A stretch of 64,000 nucleotides of DNA. It comes from Shewanella zhangzhouensis. GTDB lineage: Bacteria > Pseudomonadota > Gammaproteobacteria > Enterobacterales > Shewanellaceae. The notes under the pieces were generated by a model, which did not search any database, had not been told where the DNA came from, and worked only from the letters and a program-made list of their open reading frames with translations. This document shows, piece by piece, positions 44,075 to 52,460 of this stretch; position 1 is the stretch's first letter; every line of letters starts with the position of its first letter. The stretch covers positions 3,359,501 through 3,423,500 of the forward strand of contig NZ_CP080414.1 in assembly GCF_019457615.1 (NCBI RefSeq), in the 5' to 3' direction. The position numbers and the translations under genes are program-made.

Positions 44075-44893
44075 ATGATCACCGACATCCACACCAGTCA
44101 GATTATTCACCAGCACCATCTTTTCTCGCCCCTCGAACCGAGGCAATTGGAACAGTTGCTGGCGGGAGCCGGTCGCATCAGTTTGTCGCCCCAGGAACAC
44201 CTGTTTCATCGCCAGGACCCGGCCAAACGTTTCTATCTGGTGCTCAAAGGTAACCTGCAACTCTATATCACCAGCGCCCAGGGCCAGCTCAAGGTACTGG
44301 AGGTAGTGCGGCCAAATCATTCGTTCGCCGAAGCGCTGATTTTCAATCAGGAACCCTTTTATCCGGTGTCGGCCCAGGCGGTACAGGCCTGCGAGCTGGT
44401 GAGTTTTGATGCCGAGGCCTACCTTGCTATTCTCAAGCAGAGCCCGGATGCCTGCATTGCCGTGATGGCTGCCATGAGTATGCGCCTGCACAAGGATATT
44501 CAGGAGATTGAAAACCTGTCGCTGCAAAACGCCGAGAACCGCCTGCTGATGTTTTTGCTCCGGCACAGCAAACCTTCCGGGGATAACAGCGGCATGCTGA
44601 CTCTGGATGTGCCCAAACGAACCCTGGCGTCACGGTTATCGATTCAGCCGGAAACCTTCTCCAGGCTGATCAAAAAGATGAACAGCGAAGGCATGATTGA
44701 AGAGTCGAGGGGGCTGATTAATATTCCGGATCTCGGCCGTCTTTATGAAAGTATTCAGCAGCTTGAACCTGCCGCATGCGGACGTTGCCCCATGGCTATC
44801 AAAAAAGCAGCGTTGAAACGGGCTGAAGCAGCAAATAAGGCCAGCTTAAATTCCAGAGCGCTGGCGGACAGAATTCCCGCCAACGTGAATTGA
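44075..44893 (+). CDS. Crp/Fnr-family regulator (DNR/NnrR-like)
   Basis: A 272-residue regulator: cyclic-nucleotide-binding-like beta-roll (~15-130), dimerisation helix, and a Crp-type HTH (~165-225). The recognition helix reads IQPETFSRLIKKM, with the E-x-x-S-R pattern that reads TTGAT half-sites, matching the box before nirK. The N-terminus lacks the Cys cluster of FNR, so it is more likely a nitric-oxide (DNR/NnrR) than an oxygen sensor. The ~40-residue tail carries an unusual CGRC motif beyond the HTH. It closes the cluster. Confidence 0.85.
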   Translation: MITDIHTSQIIHQHHLFSPLEPRQLEQLLAGAGRISLSPQEHLFHRQDPAKRFYLVLKGNLQLYITSAQGQLKVLEVVRPNHSFAEALIFNQEPFYPVSAQAVQACELVSFDAEAYLAILKQSPDACIAVMAAMSMRLHKDIQEIENLSLQNAENRLLMFLLRHSKPSGDNSGMLTLDVPKRTLASRLSIQPETFSRLIKKMNSEGMIEESRGLINIPDLGRLYESIQQLEPAACGRCPMAIKKAALKRAEAANKASLNSRALADRIPANVN

Positions 44894-44938
44894 TGTTGGG
44901 CCGCAGTAGCGCGCCTTACACCGGTTTGGCTGATTAGG

Positions 44939-45466
44939 TCAGGTCCCTGCCGCTGTTTCGCAGCTGCCAATCAGGGTCTTGAAGTGTTGCCCCAGATCCT
45001 GACCGGCAAAGGCCTGAGCCTCGCTCGCCATACGCGCCAATGTTTGCGAGGCGCCTTCCAGCCCCTCCTGTTCAATCAAGGTCTTGGCATAGGCCGCCAC
45101 ATCGGCGCCCTGCTGCAATAGGGCCGCCGCATTTTGCAGGTCAAATTCCTGCTCCATCATCGACTGCACATTGACCAGCAGCTCCGCCACCCTGGCCGAC
45201 TCCACCAGCGCCCCTTCCACCTTGACCAGCTCACCCAGAGGATCGTCGGCAAGTTTATTGGCCACACAGGCCGCTACAGAACCCGCCTCGGCGCTCATCA
45301 CTACAGCGTCCAGCCCCTCGGCGCGAATTTGCTCAATCGCTTGCTGAAGCTCGGCATTGCGCGCGAGCCACGCTTGCTCCATTGCCGCCTTTTCATCTCC
45401 CCCAAACCAGCCGCAGCCAGACATCAACAGGGCACCCAATGCCAGTGTGAGAATTTTTTGTGTCAT
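44939..45466 (-). CDS. Small predicted lipoprotein
   Basis: A 175-residue protein with a lipoprotein signal (MTQKILTLALGALLMSGC, Cys18), then an Ala/Glu/Gln-rich helical region. Two Cys (in SVAACVANK and IGSCETA) may form a disulfide. AAGGAAAAGGCA immediately precedes ATG 45466, so the longer start at 45505 is rejected. I do not recognise a family. It stands alone between the nitrite-reductase regulator and rhlE. Confidence 0.7.
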   Translation of the reverse strand: MTQKILTLALGALLMSGCGWFGGDEKAAMEQAWLARNAELQQAIEQIRAEGLDAVVMSAEAGSVAACVANKLADDPLGELVKVEGALVESARVAELLVNVQSMMEQEFDLQNAAALLQQGADVAAYAKTLIEQEGLEGASQTLARMASEAQAFAGQDLGQHFKTLIGSCETAAGT

Positions 45467-45707
45467 TGCCTTTTCCTTCAAATCAACTATCCATAAACAA
45501 GGCATGAATAACTGCGCTGCCCCGTGTTGCCACAGTGTTCCAGAAACGCCTTAAACGGGAATGAACGCGTAAAACCAACAAATAAACGCAGGTTTGCGGC
45601 CATTTACATGGCGGCATGCCCGGTGCTTTGGTAAGCTTGCGCCCCCTGTTACGGGTGGGGCCACCAAGCCCGCCCGAACACCTTTCCTGCAAGCAAGAGA
45701 AGACTGC

Positions 45708-47354
45708 ATGAGTTTTGCCTCACTGGGCCTGTCGGCGCCCATCCTCAAAGCCCTCGATCATAAGGGCTATAAAACCCCGTCTCCCATTCAGGCCCAGGCC
45801 ATTCCTGTGGTGCTTGAAGGACGGGATTTGCTCGCCGCCGCTCAGACTGGTACCGGCAAAACCGCAGGCTTTACCCTGCCCTTGCTCGAATTGTTATCCC
45901 AAACTCAAAAGGCCGGCCCCAAGCAGGTGCGTGCCCTTATCCTGACCCCCACCCGGGAGCTCGCGGCGCAAATCGCCGACAACATCACCGCCTACAGCAA
46001 GTACCTGCCGCTGAAGAGCACTGTGGTGTTTGGTGGGGTGGGCATTGGCCCGCAGATCACCACCCTGCGCCGTGGCATCGACATCCTGGTGGCTACACCG
46101 GGCCGCCTGCTGGATTTGCACCAGCAAAACGCCGTCAGCTTCCATGGTCTGGAAATTCTGGTGCTGGACGAAGCCGACCGTATGCTGGACATGGGCTTTA
46201 TCCACGACATCAAACGTATCCTGAAACTGCTGCCTGCAAAGCGACAGAATCTGCTGTTTTCGGCCACCTTCTCGCCGGAAATCCGCACCCTCGCCCATGG
46301 ACTGTTGCACAATGCCGCCGAGGTATCTGTTACCCCAAGAAACAGTGCCGCCGAATCGGTAAAACAATGGATAGTCCCGGTGGACAAAAACCAAAAGCCG
46401 GCCCTGCTTGCCGAGCTGACCCGTTTTTACCGCTGGCAGCAGGTGCTGGTGTTTTGCCGTACCAAACACGGCGCCAACCGCCTGGTCCGCCAGATGGATG
46501 CTGAAGGCATCAAGGCCGCCGCTATCCACGGCAACAAGAGTCAGAACGCCCGTACCCAGGCGCTGGCCGACTTCAAGCGCGGCGCCATTCGCATGCTGAT
46601 TGCCACCGACATTGCCGCCCGCGGCATCGATATCAGTGAGTTGCCCAACGTGGTCAACTTCGAACTGCCCCACGTGCCGGAAGACTACGTGCACCGTATT
46701 GGCCGTACCGGCCGCGCCGGTGCCAGCGGCGAAGCCGCATCACTGGTGTCCAATGAAGAAGCCAAGCAGCTCAGAGACATTGAGCGTCTGATTAAGCAAA
46801 CGCTGCCCCGCAAAGAATTTGAGGGTTTTGAGCCGGTTCATGGCCTGCCCCCGAGCGAAAATCAGGGCAAGTCCAAGCCAGGCAGTAAGCAATGCGCCAA
46901 GCCCGGCAATAAGAACCAGGGCCGTAAACCTCAGGGCCAGAGTCGCAATGCCCAGCCAAAACAGCGCCAGGGCAGCCGAGCACAGGAAGAGCGAAATCAG
47001 CAGGACAAAGCCCCAACCCGCAGCGAACAGCCGCGCAGCGAGCAATCCCGCAGTCAACAACCTCGTCGTGAAAGAAGCAGTAACGACCAGGCTCGCGCTG
47101 ACAAGCCACGCACTGACAAACCACGCAGCGACAGAGCACGGGGCGACAACGCTCGTGGCGAAAGCGGCCGCAGCGATGCCCGCAGTGACAAGGCTCGAAA
47201 CGACAAGCCGCGCACCGACCGCCCAAGCTCAGACAGAGCCGCCGGCAATAAGCCCCGCAGCGGCAATCGCCCCCAGGGACAGGGTCAACAGCGCGCTCAG
47301 GGTCAACAGCGCGCCCACGGCAATGCCAAAGGTAGCGATCGCAATCAGGCGTAA
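45708..47354 (+). CDS. rhlE: DEAD-box RNA helicase RhlE
   Basis: A 548-residue helicase whose core (1-~375) has every DEAD-box motif: Q-motif (GYKTPSPIQAQAIP), AAQTGTGKT (motif I), PTRELAAQI, VATPGRLLDL, DEAD (motif II), SAT (III), RGIDISELPNVVNFELP (V) and HRIGRTGRAG (VI). The remaining ~170 residues are a disordered tail of Arg/Asp/Lys/Ser repeats, longer than in E. coli RhlE (about 454 residues in total). Start ATG 45708 is where the RhlE N-terminus MSFASLGLSAP begins. Confidence 0.92.
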   Translation: MSFASLGLSAPILKALDHKGYKTPSPIQAQAIPVVLEGRDLLAAAQTGTGKTAGFTLPLLELLSQTQKAGPKQVRALILTPTRELAAQIADNITAYSKYLPLKSTVVFGGVGIGPQITTLRRGIDILVATPGRLLDLHQQNAVSFHGLEILVLDEADRMLDMGFIHDIKRILKLLPAKRQNLLFSATFSPEIRTLAHGLLHNAAEVSVTPRNSAAESVKQWIVPVDKNQKPALLAELTRFYRWQQVLVFCRTKHGANRLVRQMDAEGIKAAAIHGNKSQNARTQALADFKRGAIRMLIATDIAARGIDISELPNVVNFELPHVPEDYVHRIGRTGRAGASGEAASLVSNEEAKQLRDIERLIKQTLPRKEFEGFEPVHGLPPSENQGKSKPGSKQCAKPGNKNQGRKPQGQSRNAQPKQRQGSRAQEERNQQDKAPTRSEQPRSEQSRSQQPRRERSSNDQARADKPRTDKPRSDRARGDNARGESGRSDARSDKARNDKPRTDRPSSDRAAGNKPRSGNRPQGQGQQRAQGQQRAHGNAKGSDRNQA

Positions 47355-47370
47355 TCTTGCCTGAGACAAT

Positions 47371-47397
47371 AAAAAACCGGCCAATGGCCGGTTTTTT
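47371..47397. terminator. Bidirectional terminator after rhlE
   Basis: ACCGGCC - AAT - GGCCGGT flanked by AAAAA and TTTTT, 16 bases after the rhlE stop and ahead of the convergent thioredoxin-like gene end. Confidence 0.88.
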
Positions 47398-47427
47398 GTT
47401 TGCGGGAAGCGTCACCCAGGCGGCTTG

Positions 47428-47994
47428 TTATAACTGGCACTGCCTGTCGTTACATAACTCAGCACCTGAATCGGCTGACAGACCAGAGTCTGAAGCCTCA
47501 CGCTTATTGACCTCACGCGTAAGCAGGGCGTCTTGCATCAGCAAGGCGCCTATCGCTTTACCGAGCTTCATATCTTCCAGCGGCCCGAGATGTTGCATCC
47601 GCACCCGCCCGTCCGCGTCCAGCAGCACCAGGGTCGGCGTGCCCTGAAATCCCCAGCGGGCCATAGTCTCGGGAATGCGCCCGGCCGGACGATCTATAGC
47701 AATGGGAAACCTGAGCCGATACTCATGCACAAAGGCCTGCAGCGCCTCCGGCCCCATCACCCCATGGTGCTCAAATACCGAGTGCAGCCCAATAATGGCA
47801 ATGTCATCTCCGAAGGTATTTGCCACCCGGGCAAGTTGCGGCAGACCATGGCTGATGCAGGCGGGGCACAGCATCTGAAAGACGTAAATCAGCAGTGGCT
47901 TGCCACGAAAGTCCTCAAGGCTTAAGGGTTTTGGCGTATTCAGCCAGCCACTGGCGGCAAGCTCTGGAGCGAGTGGAAATTCGATGTGCGACAT
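47428..47994 (-). CDS. Thioredoxin-fold redox protein (TlpA/peroxiredoxin-like)
   Basis: A 188-residue thioredoxin-fold protein with FRGKPLLIYVFQMLCPACISHGLPQL; the redox-active CPAC is at residues ~43-46. The cis-Pro region FQGTPTLVLLDADG follows near residue 120. No signal peptide is seen, so it is probably cytoplasmic. A second Cys pair, CNDRQC, sits at the extreme C-terminus and could be a resolving or metal-binding pair. It begins 10 bases after the upstream exported-protein gene, so both form one MarR-controlled unit. It may act in electrophile or peroxide defence. Confidence 0.82.
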   Translation of the reverse strand: MSHIEFPLAPELAASGWLNTPKPLSLEDFRGKPLLIYVFQMLCPACISHGLPQLARVANTFGDDIAIIGLHSVFEHHGVMGPEALQAFVHEYRLRFPIAIDRPAGRIPETMARWGFQGTPTLVLLDADGRVRMQHLGPLEDMKLGKAIGALLMQDALLTREVNKREASDSGLSADSGAELCNDRQCQL

Positions 47995-48004
47995 AAACGG
48001 CTCC

Positions 48005-48751
48005 TCAGTGATTCACCTTACCCGGCAGACTCAGGTCGCCAGAGGCCACATCGAACACATCCACCACGCAAAACAGCGGCGCATGCAGATTGGCGCTGAC
48101 TCTAAGCCCCGACGTCACCCCATCAAAGCTAGCGGACGTTACAACATCGATATTGTCGAATGGCACCTTCACCTCGACTCTGTCGCCGCTCAGCAACGGG
48201 TCAAAGCCGGGGCTGTCGATATACAGGGGTAAGCCGGGCCAAGTCTTGGGCAGCTTGGGGCGCGCTCCTTCGGGTATATCCTTCACTTTGAGCTTGCCGG
48301 GGCCGCATGCGTCATCGGCTACCAACACCACCCAGTGGCTGTGCCAAAGATCGCCATCGTTGTCGGTATTGTTATCGCCGTTTTCATCAAACAGCGGCGT
48401 ATCGTCAAAGTCCGGGTGGCTCGCCACCGCCAGCGCCAGAATGCCAGCCCCGGCGTCAAAGCCCACTTCACCACTGTCGATACTGGTCGGCCATACGTAG
48501 GCAAAGGCCGAAGCGCCCGCGAGCTTGCCACCGGCCTTGGGAATAAGGCTACCGGCTTCGCCGGCAACCCCCATGTGGAAGGTAGCCACATTGCCCTTGG
48601 TGGTGATTTTGGCATGCACTATGTCAAAGGCGGATTCTATCGCCTTATCGGTTTTGGCCTGAATGCCGCCCTGATGGGCGCCGTGGCCAATGGCGGCTGC
48701 GCTGAACAGCAAACCTGACAGGGTTGCAATGGCGAGTTGTGATGGTTTCAT
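48005..48751 (-). CDS. Exported Asp/Asn-rich protein under MarR control
   Basis: A 248-residue exported protein: signal peptide (AIATLSGLLFSAAAIG-HG), early His residues (HGAHQGG), a central acidic loop FDENGDNNTDNDGD that looks like a calcium-binding loop, and two Cys. There is one copy of each segment and no known domain. AAGGAG lies 7 bases before ATG 48751. It is divergent from the marR gene with an inverted-repeat operator covering its promoter region. Function unknown; co-expression with a thiol protein suggests stress or metal handling. Confidence 0.65.
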   Translation of the reverse strand: MKPSQLAIATLSGLLFSAAAIGHGAHQGGIQAKTDKAIESAFDIVHAKITTKGNVATFHMGVAGEAGSLIPKAGGKLAGASAFAYVWPTSIDSGEVGFDAGAGILALAVASHPDFDDTPLFDENGDNNTDNDGDLWHSHWVVLVADDACGPGKLKVKDIPEGARPKLPKTWPGLPLYIDSPGFDPLLSGDRVEVKVPFDNIDVVTSASFDGVTSGLRVSANLHAPLFCVVDVFDVASGDLSLPGKVNH

Positions 48752-48762
48752 GGTGGATCTCC

Positions 48763-48837
48763 TTAATTGTTTTGAGTCGAAACAATTAAAACCAAAATGA
48801 TCCAGCCTTGTCAATATAGTTTCGAGGCGATACAATT
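48763..48837. promoter_or_regulatory. Two related MarR-type operators
   Basis: TTAATTGTTT (48763-48772) and AAACAATTAA (48780-48789) form a perfect 10-bp inverted repeat around TGAGTCG. A degenerate copy at about 48815-48837 keeps GTTT, GAG, CGA and ACAATTA in the same register, ending just before the marR ATG. The ACAATT half-site is typical of MarR/OhrR regulators. One copy faces each divergent gene. Confidence 0.65.
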
Positions 48838-48842
48838 ATTTC

Positions 48843-49409
48843 ATGATCTCAGAAACCATCCAGATCCAGCAGTTGCTGGAACGCATTGCGGCGCTGCTGC
48901 GCGGCGAAAGGCGAAACAAATTAGTCGAGTTGGGGCTGCTTCCGGTGCAGTTCGATGCCCTGTGCTATCTGGGAGAATGCAACCGCTACTCGGACACCCT
49001 GATGGCTCTGTGTGAGTACCTGGGCCAGACCAAGGGAACCGTGTCGCAAACCCTGAAAGTATTGGAGAAAAAGGGGCTGATTGAGCGCCAGGCCGATGCC
49101 AAAGACAAGCGGGTGGTGCACCTCAAACCCTCAGGCGCCGGATTGGCACTGCTCAGCGAGCTGACCCAGTCTCCCCTGCTTTGTGCCTTGCACGCAGAGC
49201 ATGGAGTCGACACCCGGCTGCAAGGCGCCCTCACTGAGCTGTTAAAGCAGCTGCAACAGGCCAATGGTGGCCGCGCCTTTGGAGTGTGCCGCCAGTGCCG
49301 CTACAACCAAAGCCCTGCCCAAGGGCATTTCCAATGCGGTCTGACCGGTGATGCTCTGTCTGAGGCGGATACCCGGCTTATCTGCCGTGAGTATGAAGGT
49401 AATGATTAG
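48843..49409 (+). CDS. MarR-family regulator with Cys-rich C-terminal tail
   Basis: A 188-residue protein. Residues ~1-140 form a MarR winged helix (LVELGLLPVQFDALCYLGEC, LGQTKGTVSQTLKVLEKKGLIER, DKRVVHLKPSG). After the normal family end, residues ~146-188 add VCRQCRYN, HFQCGLTG and RLICREYE, giving C-x2-C-x14-C and a further Cys, which resembles a small zinc or iron site. This could make it a thiol- or metal-responsive repressor. It is divergent from the exported protein and thiol-protein unit, which it likely controls through the twin operators. Confidence 0.82.
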   Translation: MISETIQIQQLLERIAALLRGERRNKLVELGLLPVQFDALCYLGECNRYSDTLMALCEYLGQTKGTVSQTLKVLEKKGLIERQADAKDKRVVHLKPSGAGLALLSELTQSPLLCALHAEHGVDTRLQGALTELLKQLQQANGGRAFGVCRQCRYNQSPAQGHFQCGLTGDALSEADTRLICREYEGND

Positions 49410-49414
49410 CAAAT

Positions 49415-49439
49415 AAAAACCGGCTTTACGCCGGTTTTT
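49415..49439. terminator. Bidirectional terminator
   Basis: AAAAACCGGC - TTTAC - GCCGGTTTTT between convergent marR and merR genes. Confidence 0.88.
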
Positions 49440-49456
49440 ACTGGAACAGTACAAGC

Positions 49457-50254
49457 TCAGTCGTTCGCCGCGTAGGCCAGCAGACCATCGTGCATCAGCG
49501 CTGCGGTGCCTTCACCGAAGCGGTCGTAAAACTGCCTGAACCTGTCGTCGGTAAGATACATGGCCGCCAGCATGGGAAGCCGCGCTCTGGGGCACTCGCC
49601 ATTGGCGCTGAGCCAGCGATGCTGACGCTGCATAAGCGTCTGCACCTTCACAGATTCAGGCGACTCCCCCAATAAGCCGGCAAGCGCCATGGCAATGGCC
49701 TCACCTTCCGCGTCCAGCACCGCCTTTTGCGATGGCGTCAGTCCATCCCTGCCGCTGCCGCCTTTGGCAACCGATTCCTCACCCCACTTTGCTACTGCTT
49801 CTTTGCGCAGGGCTTCTTCGCTGCGCGCCTTGTCACTGAAGTCGCTGAAAAGCGCCGTTGCTGCATGTTTATCTGTCATCCAAGACTCCTGCGGCCCGTT
49901 CTCGAGCCTGTCGATGGCGAGCGCCAACATACCCCTCAGTTTTTCAAAGTGGGCGATGCGGCCGCCAAGCTGTTGAAATTGGTCTTTAAGGCAAGCGAGC
50001 ATCTGTTGATCTGTGCCCTGCTCAGAGCTATTCCCAGGGCTGTGCATCAGCGCTTTGATATCGGCGAGTTTGAGCCCCAGCTCCCGATACATCAGGATTT
50101 GCTGCAATCGGATAAGCTCCCTGTCACCGTAAATCCGGTAGCCACCGGCGCTGCGACCACTGGGGTACAGCAGCCCGGTTTCATCGTAGTGATGCAGGGT
50201 TCGCACACTCACACCGGCCAATTTTGCCAGCTCGCTGACACTGTACTGCGCCAC
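49457..50254 (-). CDS. MerR-family regulator with TipAS-like domain
   Basis: A 265-residue regulator. An N-terminal MerR winged helix (VSELAKLAGVSVRTLHHYDETGLLYPSGRSAGGYRIY) is followed by a dimerisation coiled coil and a C-terminal TipAS-type helical domain (~130-260, with LSANGECPRARLPMLAAMYLTDDRFRQFYDRFG). In TipA that domain traps thiopeptides; relatives respond to other stresses. A 15-bp palindrome inside a 19-base -35/-10 spacer lies upstream, as MerR regulators need. No obvious target gene adjoins it, so it may chiefly regulate itself. Confidence 0.88.
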   Translation of the reverse strand: MAQYSVSELAKLAGVSVRTLHHYDETGLLYPSGRSAGGYRIYGDRELIRLQQILMYRELGLKLADIKALMHSPGNSSEQGTDQQMLACLKDQFQQLGGRIAHFEKLRGMLALAIDRLENGPQESWMTDKHAATALFSDFSDKARSEEALRKEAVAKWGEESVAKGGSGRDGLTPSQKAVLDAEGEAIAMALAGLLGESPESVKVQTLMQRQHRWLSANGECPRARLPMLAAMYLTDDRFRQFYDRFGEGTAALMHDGLLAYAAND

Positions 50255-50308
50255 ACGCTCTCCTTAAAAACCGTCCATACATCCGTGTTCTAACCGAACA
50301 CCACAGCA

Positions 50309-50339
50309 AGTCTTGGGCCTCACGTAACGTGAGACGCAA
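50309..50339 (-). promoter_or_regulatory. MerR-type promoter with a palindrome in a 19-bp spacer
   Basis: On the minus strand TTGCGT (-35) and AAGACT (-10) are separated by exactly 19 bases that contain CTCACGTTACGTGAG, a perfect 15-bp palindrome (plus strand 50319-50333). Over-long spacers with a central dyad are the hallmark of MerR-activated promoters. It lies ~55 bases upstream of the MerR/TipAS start, implying autoactivation. Confidence 0.7.
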
Positions 50340-50479
50340 GGGGAGTTTTACCATTTCAGGCGAATTTATTTGAGCCCCTTTCGAAAGCGCGCAGAAAAAG
50401 CACCGCTGTCGGGCGTTACAGCGTTAAAATGGCGTCATCCCGGGACAAAGCACCCTCTATCAGAGCCTCGGAGCCTAAC

Positions 50480-50800
50480 GTGCATCCAACTAAAATTACC
50501 TTTTACGAAAGGTTCGAACCCATCATCCTCTCCGGCGACAAGACCATCACCATCCGTGACGAGGCCGAGTCACACTATGTGCCGGGCACCCGGGTTGCCG
50601 TCCATACCTATGAAACAGACCGCTGGTTTTGCGATATTGAGATATGCGCCGTCACGCCCATTCAATTCGATGCCCTGAACCAGGAGCACGCCCGCCAGGA
50701 GCATCTGTCACTTGAGGATTTGAAACGTATTATCCGCGACATCTACCCCGACCTGGACTCACTCTACGTGATTGAGTACCGACTGCTTTCCCGGGACTGA
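50480..50800 (+). CDS. yqfB: ASCH-domain N4-acetylcytidine amidohydrolase YqfB
   Basis: A 106-residue ASCH-domain protein similar along its length to E. coli YqfB, which hydrolyses N4-acetylcytidine. ITFYERFEPIILSGDKTITIRDEAESHY contains the catalytic Lys/Thr/Glu set; the C-terminus IRDIYPDLDSLYVIEY is also typical. The GTG start at 50480 is chosen because GGAG lies 6 bases upstream and the protein then begins like YqfB (MHPTKITF). Small cytoplasmic enzyme of nucleoside salvage. Confidence 0.9.
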   Translation: MHPTKITFYERFEPIILSGDKTITIRDEAESHYVPGTRVAVHTYETDRWFCDIEICAVTPIQFDALNQEHARQEHLSLEDLKRIIRDIYPDLDSLYVIEYRLLSRD

Positions 50801-50944
50801 ACCGGATAGTCCTTAAGGCTGACTTTCCGCGCTTCCATGCCATTAGGCAGGGACTTGAGGTTGACTCGGGGCAAACAAGCTGAAATAACAATACCTTGCA
50901 TAAAAATCATTGAATTTTTTCTGGTTTTGCCTCAAGGAAGTCCC

Positions 50945-51739
50945 ATGGAAATACCCCTGTATCAGGTCGATGCCTTTGCAAGTCAGGTGTTCGAAGGCAA
51001 TCCGGCCGCCGTTTGTCCTCTGCCCCATTGGCCGGACGATACGCTGCTTGCCAGGATTGCCAATGAAAACAACCTGTCGGAAACCGCTTTTGTCGTGCCG
51101 GTAAACGGCGGCTATCACCTGCGATGGTTCACGCCCGCAGAGGAAGTGGAGCTGTGCGGCCACGCCACCCTGGCGGCAGCCCATGTGCTATTCAACCATC
51201 TGGGGCATGAAGGTAATGACATTGCCTTCCAGACGCTCAGTGGCGTGCTCACGGTGACACGCAGTAACGGCATGTACACCCTCGATTTTCCGGCCACTGT
51301 GCCAAACCCCACCGAGGTGCCTGCCGCCCTGATAGCGGGCCTCGGCACGGGCGCTGAAGCGGTACTCGCCGGATTTGATTATGTCGCAGTGCTCAAGGAT
51401 GAAGCGAGCGTAAAAGCCTTAACGCCTGACTTTACGCCCTGGCACAGCCTGCCCCTGAGAGGCGTGCTGGTCACGGCGCCCGGGGATGAGGTGGACTTTG
51501 TCAGTCGCTGCTTTTTCCCGAGGCTCAAGGTGGATGAGGACCCGGTCACGGGCTCGGCCCACTGTGAGCTGGCGCCATACTGGGCCAAACGCCTCAATAA
51601 AACCCGGCTGACAGCCAGGCAGCTGTCGTCCCGTCCCGGCAGTCTGGTGTGTGAACTCGTCGGCGACAGGGTCAGGATCTCCGGTCAGGCCGTGGACTAC
51701 CTCAAAGGCACTATCCAGCTGCCTGAGGTTAACGGATAA
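50945..51739 (+). CDS. PhzF-family isomerase-like protein
   Basis: A 264-residue PhzF/DapF-fold protein. VDAFASQVFEGNPAAVCPL, NNLSETAFVV (with the catalytic Glu), RWFTPAEEVELCGHATLAAAHVL and DPVTGSAHCELAPYW are the family motifs. Outside phenazine clusters these proteins are isomerases or epimerases of unknown substrate. ATG 50945 has AAGGA 7 bases upstream; the longer frame is rejected. It stands alone, so no pathway can be inferred. Confidence 0.88.
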   Translation: MEIPLYQVDAFASQVFEGNPAAVCPLPHWPDDTLLARIANENNLSETAFVVPVNGGYHLRWFTPAEEVELCGHATLAAAHVLFNHLGHEGNDIAFQTLSGVLTVTRSNGMYTLDFPATVPNPTEVPAALIAGLGTGAEAVLAGFDYVAVLKDEASVKALTPDFTPWHSLPLRGVLVTAPGDEVDFVSRCFFPRLKVDEDPVTGSAHCELAPYWAKRLNKTRLTARQLSSRPGSLVCELVGDRVRISGQAVDYLKGTIQLPEVNG

Positions 51740-51890
51740 CACGCCTACCGATACACCGGCGAACCGGCGTTGGCCCCGGTTCGCTTACTTTTTCCGGGAA
51801 TTAACCTGGATCAAGGCGCGTTGATTCACCTCCCTTAAGCTTGCCAAAATCGCCCTTCACATCAACAGGGCGTCTTTGGGAGACTTGACC

Positions 51891-52370
51891 TTGTACGCCA
51901 CGATTCTACTGCTGCATCTGCTGGGGGCCATTCTCTGGACAGGTGGCCATTTGGTTTTAACCTTAAGCATCCTGCCCGCCGCCCTGAAACACAAAGACCC
52001 TCGGCCGTTGCTGGATTTTGAATCGCGCTTTGAAAAACTGGCCATGACAGCTCTTGCGGTGCAAGTGACCACGGGGATGATGCTTGCGCGCCACTATTTG
52101 CCCAACCCTGCACTCTGGTTTGCTGAGGCTCAGCCGTTTTCGGTCATCATCAAGGCCAAGTTGATGCTGTTGCTGCTGACCCTCCTCACGGCCCTGAGCG
52201 CCAGATTCAGGGTGCTGCCACAGCTTGGGGCCGCCACTTCATCCAATGCCGGTTCGCCCGTCAAAACACGCCTGCTCTATACCATGGCAGCCCATATTCT
52301 GCTGGTTACCCTGCTGTCAGTGGCATTTGTCATCGTTGGTGTGGGCGTGCGTACCGGCTGGTTCTATTGA
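51891..52370 (+). CDS. CopD-like four-helix membrane protein
   Basis: A 159-residue inner-membrane protein with four helices. Its motifs LLLHLLGAILWTGGHLVL, LEKLAMTALAVQVTTGMMLARH-like and AAHILLVTLLSVAFVIVG keep conserved His in helices 1, 2 and 4, as in CopD/DUF2269-type proteins that may bind haem or copper. The likely start is TTG 51891 (GGGAG 8 bases upstream); TTG 51876 is the alternative. No copper gene adjoins it. Confidence 0.7.
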   Translation: MYATILLLHLLGAILWTGGHLVLTLSILPAALKHKDPRPLLDFESRFEKLAMTALAVQVTTGMMLARHYLPNPALWFAEAQPFSVIIKAKLMLLLLTLLTALSARFRVLPQLGAATSSNAGSPVKTRLLYTMAAHILLVTLLSVAFVIVGVGVRTGWFY

Positions 52371-52460
52371 TGATGGTGCTTGGTCTATAGTCAGTAGTCA
52401 CTTGAATTTTAAGCCAATGACTGTAGTTTAGGTTGCACTGCCACTTCACCGGACTGTGCC

